A DNA stretch of 64,000 bases from contig ML133443.1 of assembly GCA_003864495.1 (NCBI GenBank), positions 2,603,486 to 2,667,485 on the forward strand, given 5' to 3'. The notes below the pieces were generated by a model, which was not told the origin of the DNA, ran no database searches, and saw only the letters and a program-made list of their open reading frames with translations. Each line of letters starts with the position of its first letter. Positions within the stretch are counted from its first letter, which is position 1. This DNA comes from Nemopilema nomurai. Lineage: Eukaryota; Cnidaria; Scyphozoa; Rhizostomeae; Rhizostomatidae. The translations under genes were made by a program, and so were the position numbers. This document shows, one piece after another, positions 11,101 to 26,100 of the stretch.

Positions 11101-14100
11101 TCTCAGAAATTTGTAAAAAGTAGGTTTACTAATACGAAAATATCTTCTCGAAATAATAAGATGGAGAAGAAAGTTTAGATGGATGAAATGTTATTCAGCA
11201 CAATCACCACCAAAAGAGCAAACGAATGTCACTCGTTAGACAGCCCCCCTCTCTCTATATCTCTTCTAGATTGTAGGGTCGTATGTCCCCTAGTAGCCAA
11301 CATTTCGCTAAGCTAAAATTGAACTGATAATGTAAGTGCAAACTTAACAACATTTGGATCCACGTTTTATCAACTAATTTCGATATTTGAAAAAAAATTA
11401 GATCTGCTAGAAGTTGGTCATTGTTATGTTAGATTGGGAATATCTATATGTCGAAATAAGACGATAATGAAGTATAGAATACATGAACATTCATTCTTCG
11501 ACATCTGAATAGCTAGCTATTTATAGCCCATTAGTTAGATCATGGTTCTGAAATCTACTAGGCCCATCAAATTCAAAAAGACATCGTTTGAAGAGGGCAC
11601 AAATTGTCTCTAAGCATTAAGGATACAAGTCACCAAATTCTGCTTAATTTTTTCCATGCATACAGTAGTCCATGAAAGTTCGAGAAATTACTTGAATCTG
11701 ATGTATTGGCCTAAATTGGCCTTCTTTAATCATGTTTATTAGCGTGATGGCTTCACACCTCTCTGTCAGGTCTAGTACTCATTTTATCATTGCTTCATAA
11801 TGCCATTTTTTGTTGCACCATATCCCTTGCTTCTAGTGCCAGCGCACTTCGCATGGCAACATACCAACCTTGATATGGCAATGTACTCCTTTTTTAAGGC
11901 TTGCTTTCCCACTTCTACCAGGCAATTAACCTCTCTCTGTTTGACTCGCTTTTCTATAAAGTAAAGCTGCAAGCGTTAACATGTGACCCTAGTTTTACAC
12001 TTCAGGCGTATTTTCTTTTCAGTAAACAAATTTGTTCTAGTTTGTTTTGTATGCAGTTGTGTTTGCCATATTATGTTCCTAGGCACACTTTTGTTGTTTA
12101 GGTTGTTATTAACATTGAAAATTCAGAGGCTCTTTGGTTGCAAATCATTGGGAAGACTATTGCTTATGTCATAAATTGGATGGGCAGTCGAAGTTTTGGC
12201 CAACACTGGTATCCGTTGTAGGCGAAAAAGCTACGTTGTTGTTCCTTGTCTCTTTAGCATGCTTCTGCATTTTATCGTTTGCCTGCTTTTTCATTATAGG
12301 AACTGTTGACATGCTGGTATATGAGTTTCATCATCTTGATAACATGCTCGTTTCTGGTTTATTTGGCTGAAAGATCCACACCAACAGAAAGCGGGAATGA
12401 AATGCAAAACTTGGCCGATGGTTTATACTGGGGCATTGTGAGTTTAAACCTACATGCATTGTATGATTTGTAACAAGGCAATTAAAAAAACCTAGATGTA
12501 GACACACTAAAAGCTGTTTGGAGACCTAATGACTCTGTCTGTGATTATTCTGACGATTGTTTCAAGGAAGAAGAATTCTTAGTTACGAGTCCAAGAGATG
12601 CATAATTTGTAGGTTCCGTGTTCCAGTTGTATTTCTTAGAGGTCAGGGAATAGCAAAGTATTTAAATAAAGAAGACGGTTCACTTGGCACATTTTTTTAG
12701 AAATATGTGAATAAGGGAATAAATGAAGTATGCAAAAGTGCCATAGTAATGTCAAATTCATCTTAACATCACATGCTTTTCTAATTGCCTGCCCGGGAGT
12801 GTTTACGGGAATGTATGACCTTATTGTTACGTTTATGTTATGATAGTGTGACCGTTTTATTTTATGGAAATTACCATTTTGTGGAAATTTTAAGGCCTAA
12901 TAAAGTGCTAATCAAAGAAAGAGAATGCTTGTCAGTTTGTCGATTTTTAATACTATTTCTGCTCCATTTCTAGATTTCTCTTTTGACCATCGGTTACGGG
13001 GATATTTCCCCTCAAACATGGGTGGCCAAGCTGATCACATGCTGTTTCTCTTTGGTTGGAACAGCGTTCTTTGCTTTGCCGGCTGTAAGTAAAATCAATA
13101 GACATCATTAATATCCATTTTGCTTCATGAACATAACATTCCTTTTGCTCTACCGTTAGTAAAATGCGCTATGCATTTCTTTCGTAAGTCATTTGCGGCG
13201 TTATACTTTGCTAAGAAGACACGAAATTGTTATCAGTTACGGCCATTCCCATCAGTTTGTTATCAGCAACGGTGTTTCTCGGGCAAAAAAGATTATTGTA
13301 GCTCAACATAATTGAAATCTTACTTTCTGCACAGAAAGTTCTCCTTCCCTTGCCTACTTTTCATCCAAATACTAACACAATTAAGATTTTATTAATGACT
13401 TTGTATGTAGACTTTTAGTTCATTATAGTTCATAGATTCATTATAGTTTAGTTCATAGATTGTGTCTTGTTTTGCCACTTGTCGCCCTTTTTCCACCTTT
13501 TCAAATCAAATCGGGATTCATCATCCTAACCGGGGTGATAAAGAGAGAGTTTCTTAGGCCTTTCTGCTATTGCTAAGAGTAACCTGATTTGCGACGTTGC
13601 CTTTTTGTAGGGCATACTCGGCTCGGGGTTCGCCCTTCAAGTTGCGCAGCATCAGCGCGAGAAACATTTCAATAACCGGAGGATACCGGCTGCAATCTTG
13701 ATTCAAGTAAGCTTTGTTCTTTCTAGCCGGCATTACCTATGTCATTAATCTTTTTATGTACTTAAAGCTCTAGAGGTCACTGCTTGACCTTTTCGCTGCA
13801 GCAAAGTCGTCATTAAGAAATTAGGGAGTATTTCGTGGATCATACGAAAAAGAGGCTGTATTTGTTCGTCGCATACATACACAAAAACGTCAGACGCACA
13901 AAGTCAGGCTCTTTCATTCTAGACGAAATTGCCTTTGCAAGCCAACTTCTCTTTTCTATGCTATTTTTGAAACAATAAATGCTTTGTTTAATAAGTAAAT
14001 AAATACAAAAAATAAATACAATAATGAATGGCTGCTTTCAATGACGGCTCACTGTATTAGCTATGCAGTGCTTTTGATGTATAAGGTATCTTGGAGAACT

Positions 14101-17100
14101 CCACTGGAAGGTTGAGCCGAGGGGCAAATCACTCTAAAAAACCTCGTGCACCTTTTATGAAAATCCTATTGTTTTCATGGAAATCTCGTATGCTATTTGC
14201 AAGAGTGAATTGCCCCTCGGTTTGAGCAAGGCCTTTCTTTTCCTCCCTGATTTTACCCTTTACTTGCGCCCACCCCAGGAGAAATCTACAGGCCGGGGCT
14301 TTGTGGATCTTTCTCCGACGTTGTGTAACTATGAAGTGGCATTTGATTTGATTAATATAGCTTTGAAACTCTTTCCGCAGAGCTGCTGGCGAAGATATGC
14401 GACTGACCCCCTTAATGGCCTTCATGCCACTTGGATAAGGTACTTGCGAATGATTGACAAGCGCAAAGGTCCCCGCAGTGACTCCAAAAGCCCCGGTGCT
14501 TCGCCTTCAGTCACATCGGACAATCGGCGCTCTCTTATGAAAAAGTTGCAGCTTGTTCGCACGTCTTCGCTCGCGGAAAAGTTTCGGCTTCGCTCGAACG
14601 ATTCCGAGTCGAGAGAAGACGAGAATCAGTTGTCGGTGACCCAAATGGAGCTGCGAACCCAACGAACGAGATCTGACGGCGATCTGACGTTCATCGACCA
14701 GCTGCCGACGGACGACGAGAATCAGTCGACAATCACGAGTTTGCCTTCGATCGCGTATGTCACCGGCCAAGGTAAGCAATTCTTCACGACTGTGGCCAGT
14801 TATTGAATCACAGCATTCTGCGACAATCAAACTTACAGGGCTGTTATCCGATTAGAGGAAAGATGATCGCCCCTCCCTATTTCGATAGCTGAGCATCTTT
14901 AGACGACTTTGATTATAAGTTTTGCTGTCATTTTCAGATTAAGCTACACACTTTTTTAATAATAAATGATAATTAAGAATTAAGTCTATAGGAATATTGA
15001 GGCTCAAAATTGCTAAATTCAGGAACAATTTTCAAATAGTGCCAGGCTCAACCTTAATCAAGACTAAAATTTCTCCTTAATATAAGTTTTCTCAAAGCAA
15101 ACAATCGTAATTTTGGGGCTGTACTTTTATATACACTCTCAGCCGCTCTGTGAGTAATTTATGATGAAGCAACGCATCAACAAAAATTTAATGTTTTCCT
15201 TTAATCTTCAAGTAACCTTGCACCTTGTATTGGGCAACAATTTAAGAATAATCTTAGGCTTAAACTCGAAAATTTTTAAGAATATTGAGGCTCGACAAAA
15301 ATTTTGGTAATCTCATAAAAAAGTTTGCAATACTAATAGCAAAAAGATTGAGAGTGTTTGCCTGGAACCTAATTTTTTATATATGTCTTTTTTATATATG
15401 CTTATATATGTGTTTATTTATATATTTAATTTTTTGTCTCAGCAACATACCATTTTTCCAATGCAAATGAAGTTTGTGTTTTCAGGGTAGGACTCGTATG
15501 AAATCCTTATATAATTCTGATGATTTGTACGTTTTGTGCCAATAATCTCGTACGTTTCTTAATAAAAGGCGTGGTGCTCTAATTTTGTGAGTGTCGCAAA
15601 AGAATGTGCTTTGGAAAATCCATACTTTCCCACATAAGAGTTTACTGCGGAGTAAACCTCAGATACCCCTTTCGCTCTTTTCTCGCAGATTCTGGTAATA
15701 CTGTTCTTCGACGCTGAGCTGCAAACCTATATTTAAACTGCCTTTGCTTGGCTTGGTGTAGAGATTTCTATCTTTTTTCTTTTGGAAACAGAAATACACA
15801 ATGCAACCAATCAGCTTTTTCTACTCAATCCTCTTCCAGTGCTAAGTTTGCTCCTTAAGTTTAAAAAGGCTTGAAATCCACATTAATTTTTTTACTCTCC
15901 GGTGATAGAAGATCCTTTCCCGTCGATTGCAGCATCCATTAATCACCAAGTCCTGCGTTTTAAGTAAGAATTCAGAGTTTAATCTGTTTTCTCGCATCCA
16001 AACACCCACTCAAACGCGAATTTCCACTTCCGATGAATGGGAGCTTCTTCTATACAGAGGAATTTATATTTTCTGTTTTTGCTCGATTCTTGGCTTTTCT
16101 CCATGACTTTCTGCCATTGCAAGAAATCTTTGTATTTGAAGACTGCATATTTCGATTTTCATGCAATCAAACAGATATCTCGTTCTCCTTCCTCCACTTG
16201 TCCCCACGCATTCTAGAAGTAATGACGCTTAATTCCTCGCACGTGTCCATCGGTTGAACTAAATAAGAAGCTTTGATGACCTAGATCTTCTGGTTTTTGT
16301 TCGTTCCACCATCCGTGGGCACAAAACAATGCCTTTGCATGCCCTTTTCAACGCTACAGTATATTTTGTCGACATGAATTTCAGATGTACCACGCAGTGT
16401 TTTCATTTTTAACAGCCTTTTACTTTCACGGTCATACATAAAAGTACCTTTTGGTGAAAGCGGCAAGCTCTAGATTTCGATTCAAGTCTAATTTTGTAAA
16501 CAACAGATTTTTTTATTGCTATCTAGTAAGAATATGAAATTAAGTCGAGTAAGAATATAAAATTGGCTCATTTGTGGAAATATTGTTTCTTTCCTAGGTC
16601 GAAGGACCACAAAAGGACTGTGTGACTTGCTTTCGTTGCGCAAAGAGTGAGTTAAACTTTATATTTATTGTCACGACTCAAAAAATATTTCACATCTGTC
16701 TTGGGTAGATTTTGTTTAGCATGATTTCCATCTAATAATAATCTGATTTAACGTAATGCTCAGTTTTCAATTCATTTCCCTAATTTCCCTCTCGTCATTC
16801 TCACCTTGCTTTTCATCTTACTTTTATTACCATGCACAACCCTTACCTTTCCTTTCGTCGCATCCTTACCCTCCCCTTATTGAGCCTTGAATACCCAGAG
16901 GTTACATTCTTACCTTCCTCTTCCACATATTCTCTTTCATCGCTCTCACTTTCCCTTTCTTTAATCCTTACCTTTCTCCTTCATCACCCTTTCCCTACAA
17001 CACCCTTACCTTTCCCTTCGCACCCTTACCTTTCCATCGTAGCCTTTACCTTCCCCATCGTAACATTTCTCTTCGTTACTCTTACCTTTCTCCTTCATCA

Positions 17101-20100
17101 CCCTCACCTTTCTCTTCGTTACTCTTACCTTTCTCCTTCATCACCCTTACCTTTCTCTTCGCTTACCTTTCTCTTCGTTACTCCTACCTTTCTCCTTCAT
17201 CACCCTTACCTTTCTCTTCGTTACTCCTACCTTTCTTCTTCATCACCCTTACCTTTCTCTTCGTTACTCTTACCTTTCTCCTTCGTCACCCTTACCTTTC
17301 TCTTCGTTACTCCTACCTTTCTCCTTCATCACCCTTACCTTTCTCTTAGTTACTCTTACATTTCTCCTTCGTCACCCTTACCTTTCTCTTCGTTACTCTT
17401 ACCTTTCTTCTTCATCACCCTTACCTTTCTCTTCGTTACTCTAACCTTTCTCCTTCATCACCCTTACCTTTCTCTTCGTTACTCTTACCTTTCTCCTTCA
17501 TAACCCTTACCTTTCTCTTCGTTACTCTTACCTTTCTCCTTCATCACCCTTACCTTTCTCTTCGTTACTCTTACCTTTCTCCTTCATCACCATTACCTTT
17601 CCCTTCGTTACTCTACCTTTCTCCTTCATCACCCTTACCTTTCTCTTCGTTACTCTTACCTTTCTCCTTCATCACCCTTACCTTTCTCTTCGTTACTCTT
17701 ACCTTTCTCCTTCATCACCCTTACCTTTCTCTTCGTTACTCTTACCTTTCTCCTTCATCACCATTACCTTTCCTTCGTTACTCTTACCTTTCTCCTTCAT
17801 CACCCTTACCTTTCTCTTCGTTACTCTTACCTTTCTCCTTCATCACCCTTACCTTTCTCTTAGTTACTCTTACATTTCTCCTTCGTCACCCTTACCTTTC
17901 TCTTCGTTACTCTTCATCACCCTTACCTTTCTCTTCGTTACTCTTACCTTTCTCCTTCGTCACCCTTACCTTTCTCTTCGTTACTCCTACCTTTCTCCTT
18001 CATCACCCTTACCTTTCTCTTAGTTACTCTTACCTTTCTCCTTCATCACCCTTACCTTTCTCTTCGTTACTCTTACCTTTCTCTTCATCACCCTTACCTT
18101 TCCTTCGTTACTCTTACCTTTCTCCTTCATCACCCTTACCTTTCTCTTCGTTACTCTTACCTTTCTCCATCATCACCCTTACCTTTCTCTTCGTTACTCT
18201 TACCTTTCTCCTTCATCACCATTACCTTTCCCTTCGTTACTCTTACCTTTCTCCTTCATCACCCTTACCTTTCTCTTCGTTACTCTTACCTTTCTCCTTC
18301 ATCACCCTTACCTTTCTCTTAGTAACTCTTACATTTCTCCTTCGTCACCCTTACCTTTCTCTTCGTTACTCTTACCTTTCTTCTTCATCACCCTTACCTT
18401 TCTCTTAGTTACTCTTACCTTTCTCCTTCGTCACCCTTATCTTTCTCTTCGTTACTCCTACCTTTCTCCTTCATCACACTTACCTTTCACTTCGTTGCTC
18501 CTACCTTTCTCCTTCAACACCCTTACCTTTCTCTTCGTTACTTCTACCTTTCTCCTTCATCACCCTTACCTTTCTCTTTGTTACTCTTACCTTTCTCCTT
18601 CATCACCCTTAACTTCCACCTTATTAGTCGTGTTCTGTATTCGCCATTTTATTGCCAGTCAGCCTGCAGGTGGGTCGCGGTGTCTTTTTCTTTTAAACCG
18701 ATATGTAATATTGCTTTTAACTGCTGGGTGTTTTATTTAAGTCAGTATTTGTGTTGTCCTTCGTGAATAGAAAAGGCCTTTTGGAAAGGTATTTGAATGA
18801 AGGTAATCTCTAGAAGATAGAAAAGGCAGTCGTCTTTGCGTGCTCAGATACCAGGCACAGTAGAGAAAGGGCTTCCGACCGCGCGTAAGCCACGCATGCT
18901 AATCGCCACGAATACCCTGGTGTTTAATACCCAGTGCTAGAGATAGCACAAATGTGAAACTTAAACCACTTAAAGAACATCGTTTAATGCACTGGCTTAT
19001 GTTCCGAAGTGGCTCATGTGTTAGCAGTTCTCTAGAGAGACGAACATAATTTCAAAGAGGTCCTCTGTCATACCTCCTAGACTATGAAATAAGAAGCTTC
19101 ACCGTAGACAAATTGTGGAAAGGTAACTCAACTAAAACTGAGTTCCATCCTGTTAAAGAAACGAACCATTCAGTGGTAAATTTAAATTTCTTGGTTGTAT
19201 TTAAAAAGATAATTGATTTAGTGTGGGTCATCGAATGAAAATGAAGTTTGACAATGGTGACCCCTTACTTCTCGCTGTGCGTCTAAATGTATAAATCAGT
19301 GATGATGGCCCCAGCCATACCGAAACACTTGCCTCGTGTTCACAACGAGACCATTCGGATATGTCTTTTTGCGCCAGCTCACTCCTGTCTTCGACCAGAC
19401 ATGCCACTGTCTGGTTTTAAACCAGTTAGGCAAAGAGTCCCTGCTCTGCCAATAGGCCTAGTCACCTCGCACTCGCCGCACTGCTGTGCTAATTCACGAC
19501 ATATAAGCTCAGGATAAGACGTTTAGAGTCCATCCTTTGTAGACAAAATCCCTGATCCCTAAGTACAAAAGTTCTTAATCCCAGCTAATGAAGACTATTT
19601 GAACTAAGTAAGAGGGACCTGCTAGGCCATATTTTCTTTGTTTGCGCAGCCGCAGAAAGCACTGTGTTGCACGATTTTCGATACACGGTAAACAGGCTCG
19701 CCTCATGAGCAATTTGCCGTGAATTGGACAGGGAATTTATTGGTTTGCAGGCTGCTGCTTTGGTAAGTTCAAGGCATCGAATTGGCATACTGTGTTTTCA
19801 CCAGGATTCAAACGCACCAGGCCAACCTTTTTCATACAGCTTTGCGTTTGGCGCCAAAGACTGTTTAATGCGCGTCATCAAACTCCTAGAATCCACTTCT
19901 AGATTTAACTGAGGCAGTCGAAAACACTTCAGAGCAGCTCAAATATTTGATCGAAAATTTGTTAGATAAAGTTAAGTGCGCACGCTGACATGTCTTATGC
20001 AATTTTAGTTTTGTCTTCATCGTTGAACATTCACTTTGCTTTAAGTCGAGCATTGCCATTTTAAGGTGCAGCCTGTCTTAGTAAGGGACAGTAAGTTTTG

Positions 20101-23100
20101 CAAGATGCAAACCTTTTATTGAAGCCGGGTAGGCAATAAATTCTCACAGCCATGCGTGCAAGCTTTCATTTTGTGCTCGAATCTGCATTATTCAGCACTT
20201 TATTGATGAGACAAAAACGCAAAAACTAGCTCGATCAAAAATGCCCCTTTTGGTGTTACTTCAGAGAATTTCGTTCCCCTGGAAGTCTTGCTCATAGAAA
20301 GCAGGGGACAACTTCTGGGACTTTTGTATTTCAAGAAAATTTCTACTTTCAGATCTGTATATGTTTTATAGAGTTATGTGATCAATAGAATCATTGTCTT
20401 GTAGAAAATTATTTACAGTCATCCTGAAAAAAATCATGCAGCCAATTATCTTTCCAGCAAGTGACTTATAAGGCGAACAGAAAATTGCGAAGCTTTTATC
20501 AAATTTTTGAAATATCAATTTTTCATTTTTGTGGAATAGAGGCAAGTCGCGATAATTAGAATGCATGAAACTGCCTTTTTGAGCCATCCTTTCAACTGCA
20601 GCTTTTTTACAATCCCCTTGAAAGAGAGAAATTTTGTAAAAGGCGATAGTATAGTTTGTTACACTGTTCAAAGCCAAGACCCTTCACACGCCAGAAGATA
20701 TGCAAAAAACGATAGAGATCTAGAAGCTGTCATTTTAGAAGAAAGCATTTTGAAATGCATACGAGGCAAATCTTTTGTTACTGTTTTCACGGAAGTGTAA
20801 TGTAGCTCTTAAAGAACAATTGAGATGCTTCATTTTTAAAGTTTCCCGTTTTTTAAAAGCAGGAAACAGCGGAGTAACAATTGCCGGATAATTTAGGTTT
20901 CAAAACAGCGGAACCGACATTTATTTACATTTGCAATCTAATTGAAAGCTTTAATCACTTTAGTTAACTACATTTCGAAATTTTAATTGTATCTCGTATC
21001 TTTTTAAAAAATTTAATTGACATTACTGTTATTTTCCAATAGTGGTATTTTCATCTTTTCAATCAGTTTTAAAACTTGAATACAAAGCTTTCTTTAGCAA
21101 CGGGCAGAATCTTTGTTTTGGAGTGGATTCAGGGGGAATGTGGATGCTTTCATTTATTACCAATATCCAGTTTCCTTTTAAGAGACAAGATCTTTTCCTA
21201 GATATTTATTCCTTTGTTACTGAGCTTATTGGCATCATTGTCGGCAAGATCTAGCTTTTGAAGTTTACATTGCCACAGGGACTACACGACGGCCTAATTA
21301 AAAGAGGATGTGTTGTTATTTTATAGTTGAAAGTTTATTCATGACCAGGAAATGTGTGGGTTTTTAAGCAAGAATGTATGTTGGTATAATCGAAACATTT
21401 TCAATAGAGCTTGGCTTTCTTTTATTTTCAAATGAATGCTAATGTAAATATAAGAATGCGGAGTACTTTAAGTCTTAAATAAACACGATGAGAATTGAAA
21501 AACTTTTGTTTGGTTGCTTATTATAAGCGTATATGTAATCAAATTTCAAGAATCATTTTCTTTCTGCGGCTTCGTTCACTTTGCTATGAGTCAGCACTAC
21601 TCATTGATTGACAAGAAACTAAAGGTTTTAATCAGTTTTAGGGAACATGTTGGTGGGAAATATCGGTGGTAGCTAACATGACTAAGTAAACCTAGCCTAG
21701 CGGTAGTTGTTCCTGATAGACAAGGTCATCCATCTTCTTCAACTCCCCTGAACATGCTATTAGGCCATATGGTTCGTATTTGACCTATACTTCTGGCTCA
21801 GCTATTTATCCAAATAGAGTAATTCTAGCTCTGCACGCGCCTCCGCACGAGTCTATCGAATTCTTCCTTCGAGCAAATGCGCTTTAATTGACTTAGAAGA
21901 AGTTGTTATAGTTTCAATTGAATTCTCGAAGCTTTTTCCTGCTTTTGCCTTGCTATTTCTTGAGTGCATATCATTAACTTTTATTAATGTTTGTTGGAAG
22001 GAGAAAAAGATTTGCGTGGCTTGCTTGCAAATTTATAGTTTCAAAGCGTTTTTATTTGCACCGTGACAAAACACAGAGTAGCCTTATTGTTGCCATGTGG
22101 CTGTTCTCACGAGTGTTTGTTCCGCCTTTTAGATTGACATCGTCGGAAAGAGTCGCAATTAGATTCCTCACCGAGGTGCAATTCATTCTTTCCATCAAGA
22201 AATTCAAGGTGAGTTGCGATCCATACCTACCCAGACTCTCTTTTAGGCTACTAAACTTTCTTTATAACATCACAAAGGCCTCTGAGCTTAGATACTTATG
22301 CAAAGGTATAAATGCAAGTTGTTAAATTGTCACAGATTAGGGTTCCTTTGTGACTAGAAAGTCGAGGGGGTGTATGGTGTTTGGATGAAAGCACCCTTAA
22401 TAATTTCCTTCATTTATGAGCACCCTTGTGATAGCAAATTTAGGCCTACAAAGCTTAGACAAATGTATCACAGTACACTCTAGGTCGTTTTTATTTTGCA
22501 TGTGCACGGGTAGTGTGTGTGCGTGTGTCTTTGTTTGTATCTGTTTGCCAGTTTCGACGTCTGTGCGTCTGTGTTGAAAAGGAGTGAAAGGGGAAATGTG
22601 AAAGAGTTTCCCTCGCAAATATACTACGCAATTCTCGAACATTTTTTATCTAGGAGGCACGTAGGCCATACGACGTGAAAGACGTCATTGAGCAGTACAC
22701 AGCTGGACAAATGGAGATGTTTAGCTATATCAAAAGACTCCAGTCGAGGTGAGCATGATTTATTCACAGAGCTTTTCCTGTGCATTTTCAGCTTTCCTTA
22801 TTTCCTACTTGCGATATATATTACGGCTCACTGCAAAACGTGCTATAAATGTGCCAAGACTGCATCAAAGATGTTTATTATTCATGAAAATTTCACACCT
22901 GATTCAGGCTTTTTTAGTGCGGTGGCTTTTGATTGCAATTACTTTGTAGAATAGAATCGAAGTGACGTCATAAAAGTAGGTTGTTGTGTTGTCGTCCGAT
23001 GACAGGTGAACACGTGTTTGATTGTTCTGCATCGTGTGATGGAAACTTGAAATGAAATCTGCGCTTGATTTCCACCCGTGTATTGATTATATTGCTTGTG

Positions 23101-26100
23101 CGTGACAGAAAACCATCTAATGATTATGCAAATATCCCGCACTTTCTTTTTTTGACGTCATATTTACTGCATTTAGGAAATTTCTTGATTAAAGGTAGCT
23201 TCCTTTTGTTTTGCTCTAACATGCGATAAATTTTGCTCAGTAAAATCTTGCTCTTGAGCATACAGGTAGCCCAACAACAGGTAGCGCTTAATTTGCTTTA
23301 ATTACTAGTTTTTATGCTTTGTCCTAGGATCGAAATTGCCTTTGGCCTAAATGGTAAGTCTTGACAAATATGTTTTGGCCGCAAATCATTTCTCTAGACC
23401 CAGAACTAAATTTATAAAGCTGACCTATTTTTTATAATTTATCAAAGGTTTTCCAAAGAAATTTATTTTGGATGAAGACAAACATGTTTTTGCTAAGTTT
23501 TCTCATTTTCACTATTTTACTACACGAATGACATCTTTAGGTACCCCATGTCTTGTAGATTACCCACTTCCATCCTTCTTTCGCCAATCATTTCCAGTCT
23601 CTATTACGAATGTCTGCATTATTCTCGTTTTCAATTCAGTTCCATCATCGTTACTTTTTTTGAATAATTTGTTTGACATTGTTTTCACACGTTTCATGCC
23701 GTTGATGAAAGAAGCGTAGATTTGAATAGCACATGTGCTGATCTCTAAACTCGTATTAAAATTAATGGCGCGTGCATGATCTAGAACTCTGCTAGGGGGG
23801 CTAGATAAACACAACTTGTGCTACCACGCAAAGGTCGCATCAACCACATCAGCTGATAGAGGACTTTAGTTTATTTGATCAAGATATGTGACCGATTTCA
23901 TCGCCAACCATTGAGTTGAATGTTTCTATATCCACCCTCACTTGTCACCAGAGAATGCTGATTTCAAGTCGCGATTTTCGGCCTAAAATTCTTGCCAAGC
24001 ACTCCTTTTGCGCCATGAGCCTGTAGATTAAAATGGTCTGTTCAATTCCCACCGCAGACAGCCTGGAGAGCTTCCTCCACGCTCGTAGGCTTTTTCATCA
24101 GTTTAAGCAAACTCCCGCGCGTTTAGTTCAGCCTTTTCAGTTTGGAAGCTTCGGCCATGCGTCCACGTGCTCTGCTGCAAAAGTATTGAGCCGCAAAATC
24201 AGCTGATTGATCAACAAGAAGACTTGTTTTCCTATTCAATTCTCGGCGATCGCTAGCTTAAGACAAATTACGGATGGTTTTGCAGTACTAGGCAAACAAT
24301 AGTCGAAGAACTCGCGGGTATGCATAGTCCTGGACACATGCTTTCGGGCGATTTCACAAAAGCAGATTTCACCTGCGTCTACGTGGAGGAAGATGGTTGA
24401 ACACAGCTGGAGCGTCTGTCCTAAATCCTGAGCTGGTCATATTCTAACAATTTCCTACCAAGTTTTTTTGTCCTGGAAATGTTTTTGAATTTGTACGACA
24501 AGTAAAGCCAAGGTATGCTAGGCAAAGGAGCCATATAAAAGTCAAATTTAGATTCCTTCCACAGGAAACGTCGCCTTTTAATCTCATTTCGCGGTTTTTC
24601 GAGGAAGGCCCCCTGATAGATTCTATGGAGAACCCATATGTGGTGTTGCACAGTGACACTCGCTAGCGCTGTTGATGTTTGCAGTTTCCTGTGTTTCTGC
24701 GCATCCTTGGAAACCTTGAATGGGCATTGTCAACGGAGGGAATTAAAGTTGTAGTGGTTTTTGTGCCGCTTAAAGCAAAGAAGGCTTCTTTTGCAATTCA
24801 TTTATGCGTATTATACCAATGCTCAATATTGGTTAATGAATCGTAGCGTTCGTTTATAGCCTTGATTTATAGCACAAACCAACTCTCCACTGGAAACGCT
24901 CTGATACCTCTTAGAGCAACGATGTTTTATATCCGTGCATTTTTCGTTCAGATCCACTGATCTGCAGAGTTATAGACAGTTATCAACCTAGACAGTTAAT
25001 TGCACTTTGAACTGCGAAAAGATTATTCAATGAAAAGAGGGAAAGTCTGATTGGCTAAATCCAGACCAATCAGTGTCCGGGTAGGACTACTGTGCTTAGA
25101 AGGGCCTAAAGAAGGCAAAACCTAATGTCTTTAAGTAGGCTGATGGTGTTTGACCTGATTCGAGAGATCCAAGACAATGTTTGCCGTTTTATTTTGTTTG
25201 AATCACGCAGTGTGGTTTCGGATTTTCCTGTTTTTCCTGTTTTGTGAATTACAATCAAAACCCAAGTACTTTAAGGAAACTTGTTTCAATAATATCTAGG
25301 CCATCTTGTTGCATTGCTGAGCTAAATTGCAATTTTCTAGAATAGGCCAGGAAGACGGTTACGACACAAAATAAAATTTTAAGAATTTTCATCTTTCATC
25401 ATGTATCCCAAAATATTAATATGAAACACCTCTAAATATACGAAGCAAGGTGAATGTGCGACGAAGTTGCTGAGATATCGCCCCATAAACACAGGCTATT
25501 TCCTGCCAGGTCTCTCTAGTTTTGTCTTGACTTATAACTTTATGTACAGGGCCTGAATGGCAGTTATCAGTCGGGAAACTCGAAGTACTTCATTAATCAT
25601 GATCATATAGCGACGTATTTAATAAAATCACACTTAGTGTCTCTATTTGATATGCATTTTCAATGGATAGAGCCTGTTAAGAAAAGTAAAAAGCTTTCTG
25701 CCAAGAATGGCTTTACTGTAAACTGGGTCGCAATCTCTTTTAGAAGATGAAGTGAAGAATTCTGCAAAAATGAATGTTCTTGGTCGGCTCAGTACATTGG
25801 AAAAGAAAGTGAGTGGATTTTTGGTTCCTTTTTTTCTTAACCTAAAGCAGTTATGCTTCGATTATAACGTGAAGGAGTTGTTTTCACATTGGCTCACGCA
25901 GGGCACCACTGCTAAGTGCGACCTGTCAGTGAGCTACAGGAGATCCTAAAACGGCGTCTGGATTTGACCTTGGGTTCTTTACAAAGATTCTACAGTTTAC
26001 TATGAAGTTTACAGTTTACAAAGATTCTACACTCATTTAGTCAAGCTTGAGTTGCCAGCATCTCTTTTGCTTTCCCAGGTGGAGAACGTCGACAGAAAGC

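Noticed and set aside
14177..14380. Upstream extension of the Kv7 exon 9 reading frame
   Set aside because: It reads through MITE family B. The acceptor ctttccgcag at 14371-14380 and homology to helix A fix the exon start at 14381.
16832..17503. 223-codon open frame rich in Ser, Leu, Pro and Thr
   Set aside because: It lies inside the 43-bp satellite. Its translation repeats with the array and changes frame with every unit, and no splice or start context supports it.
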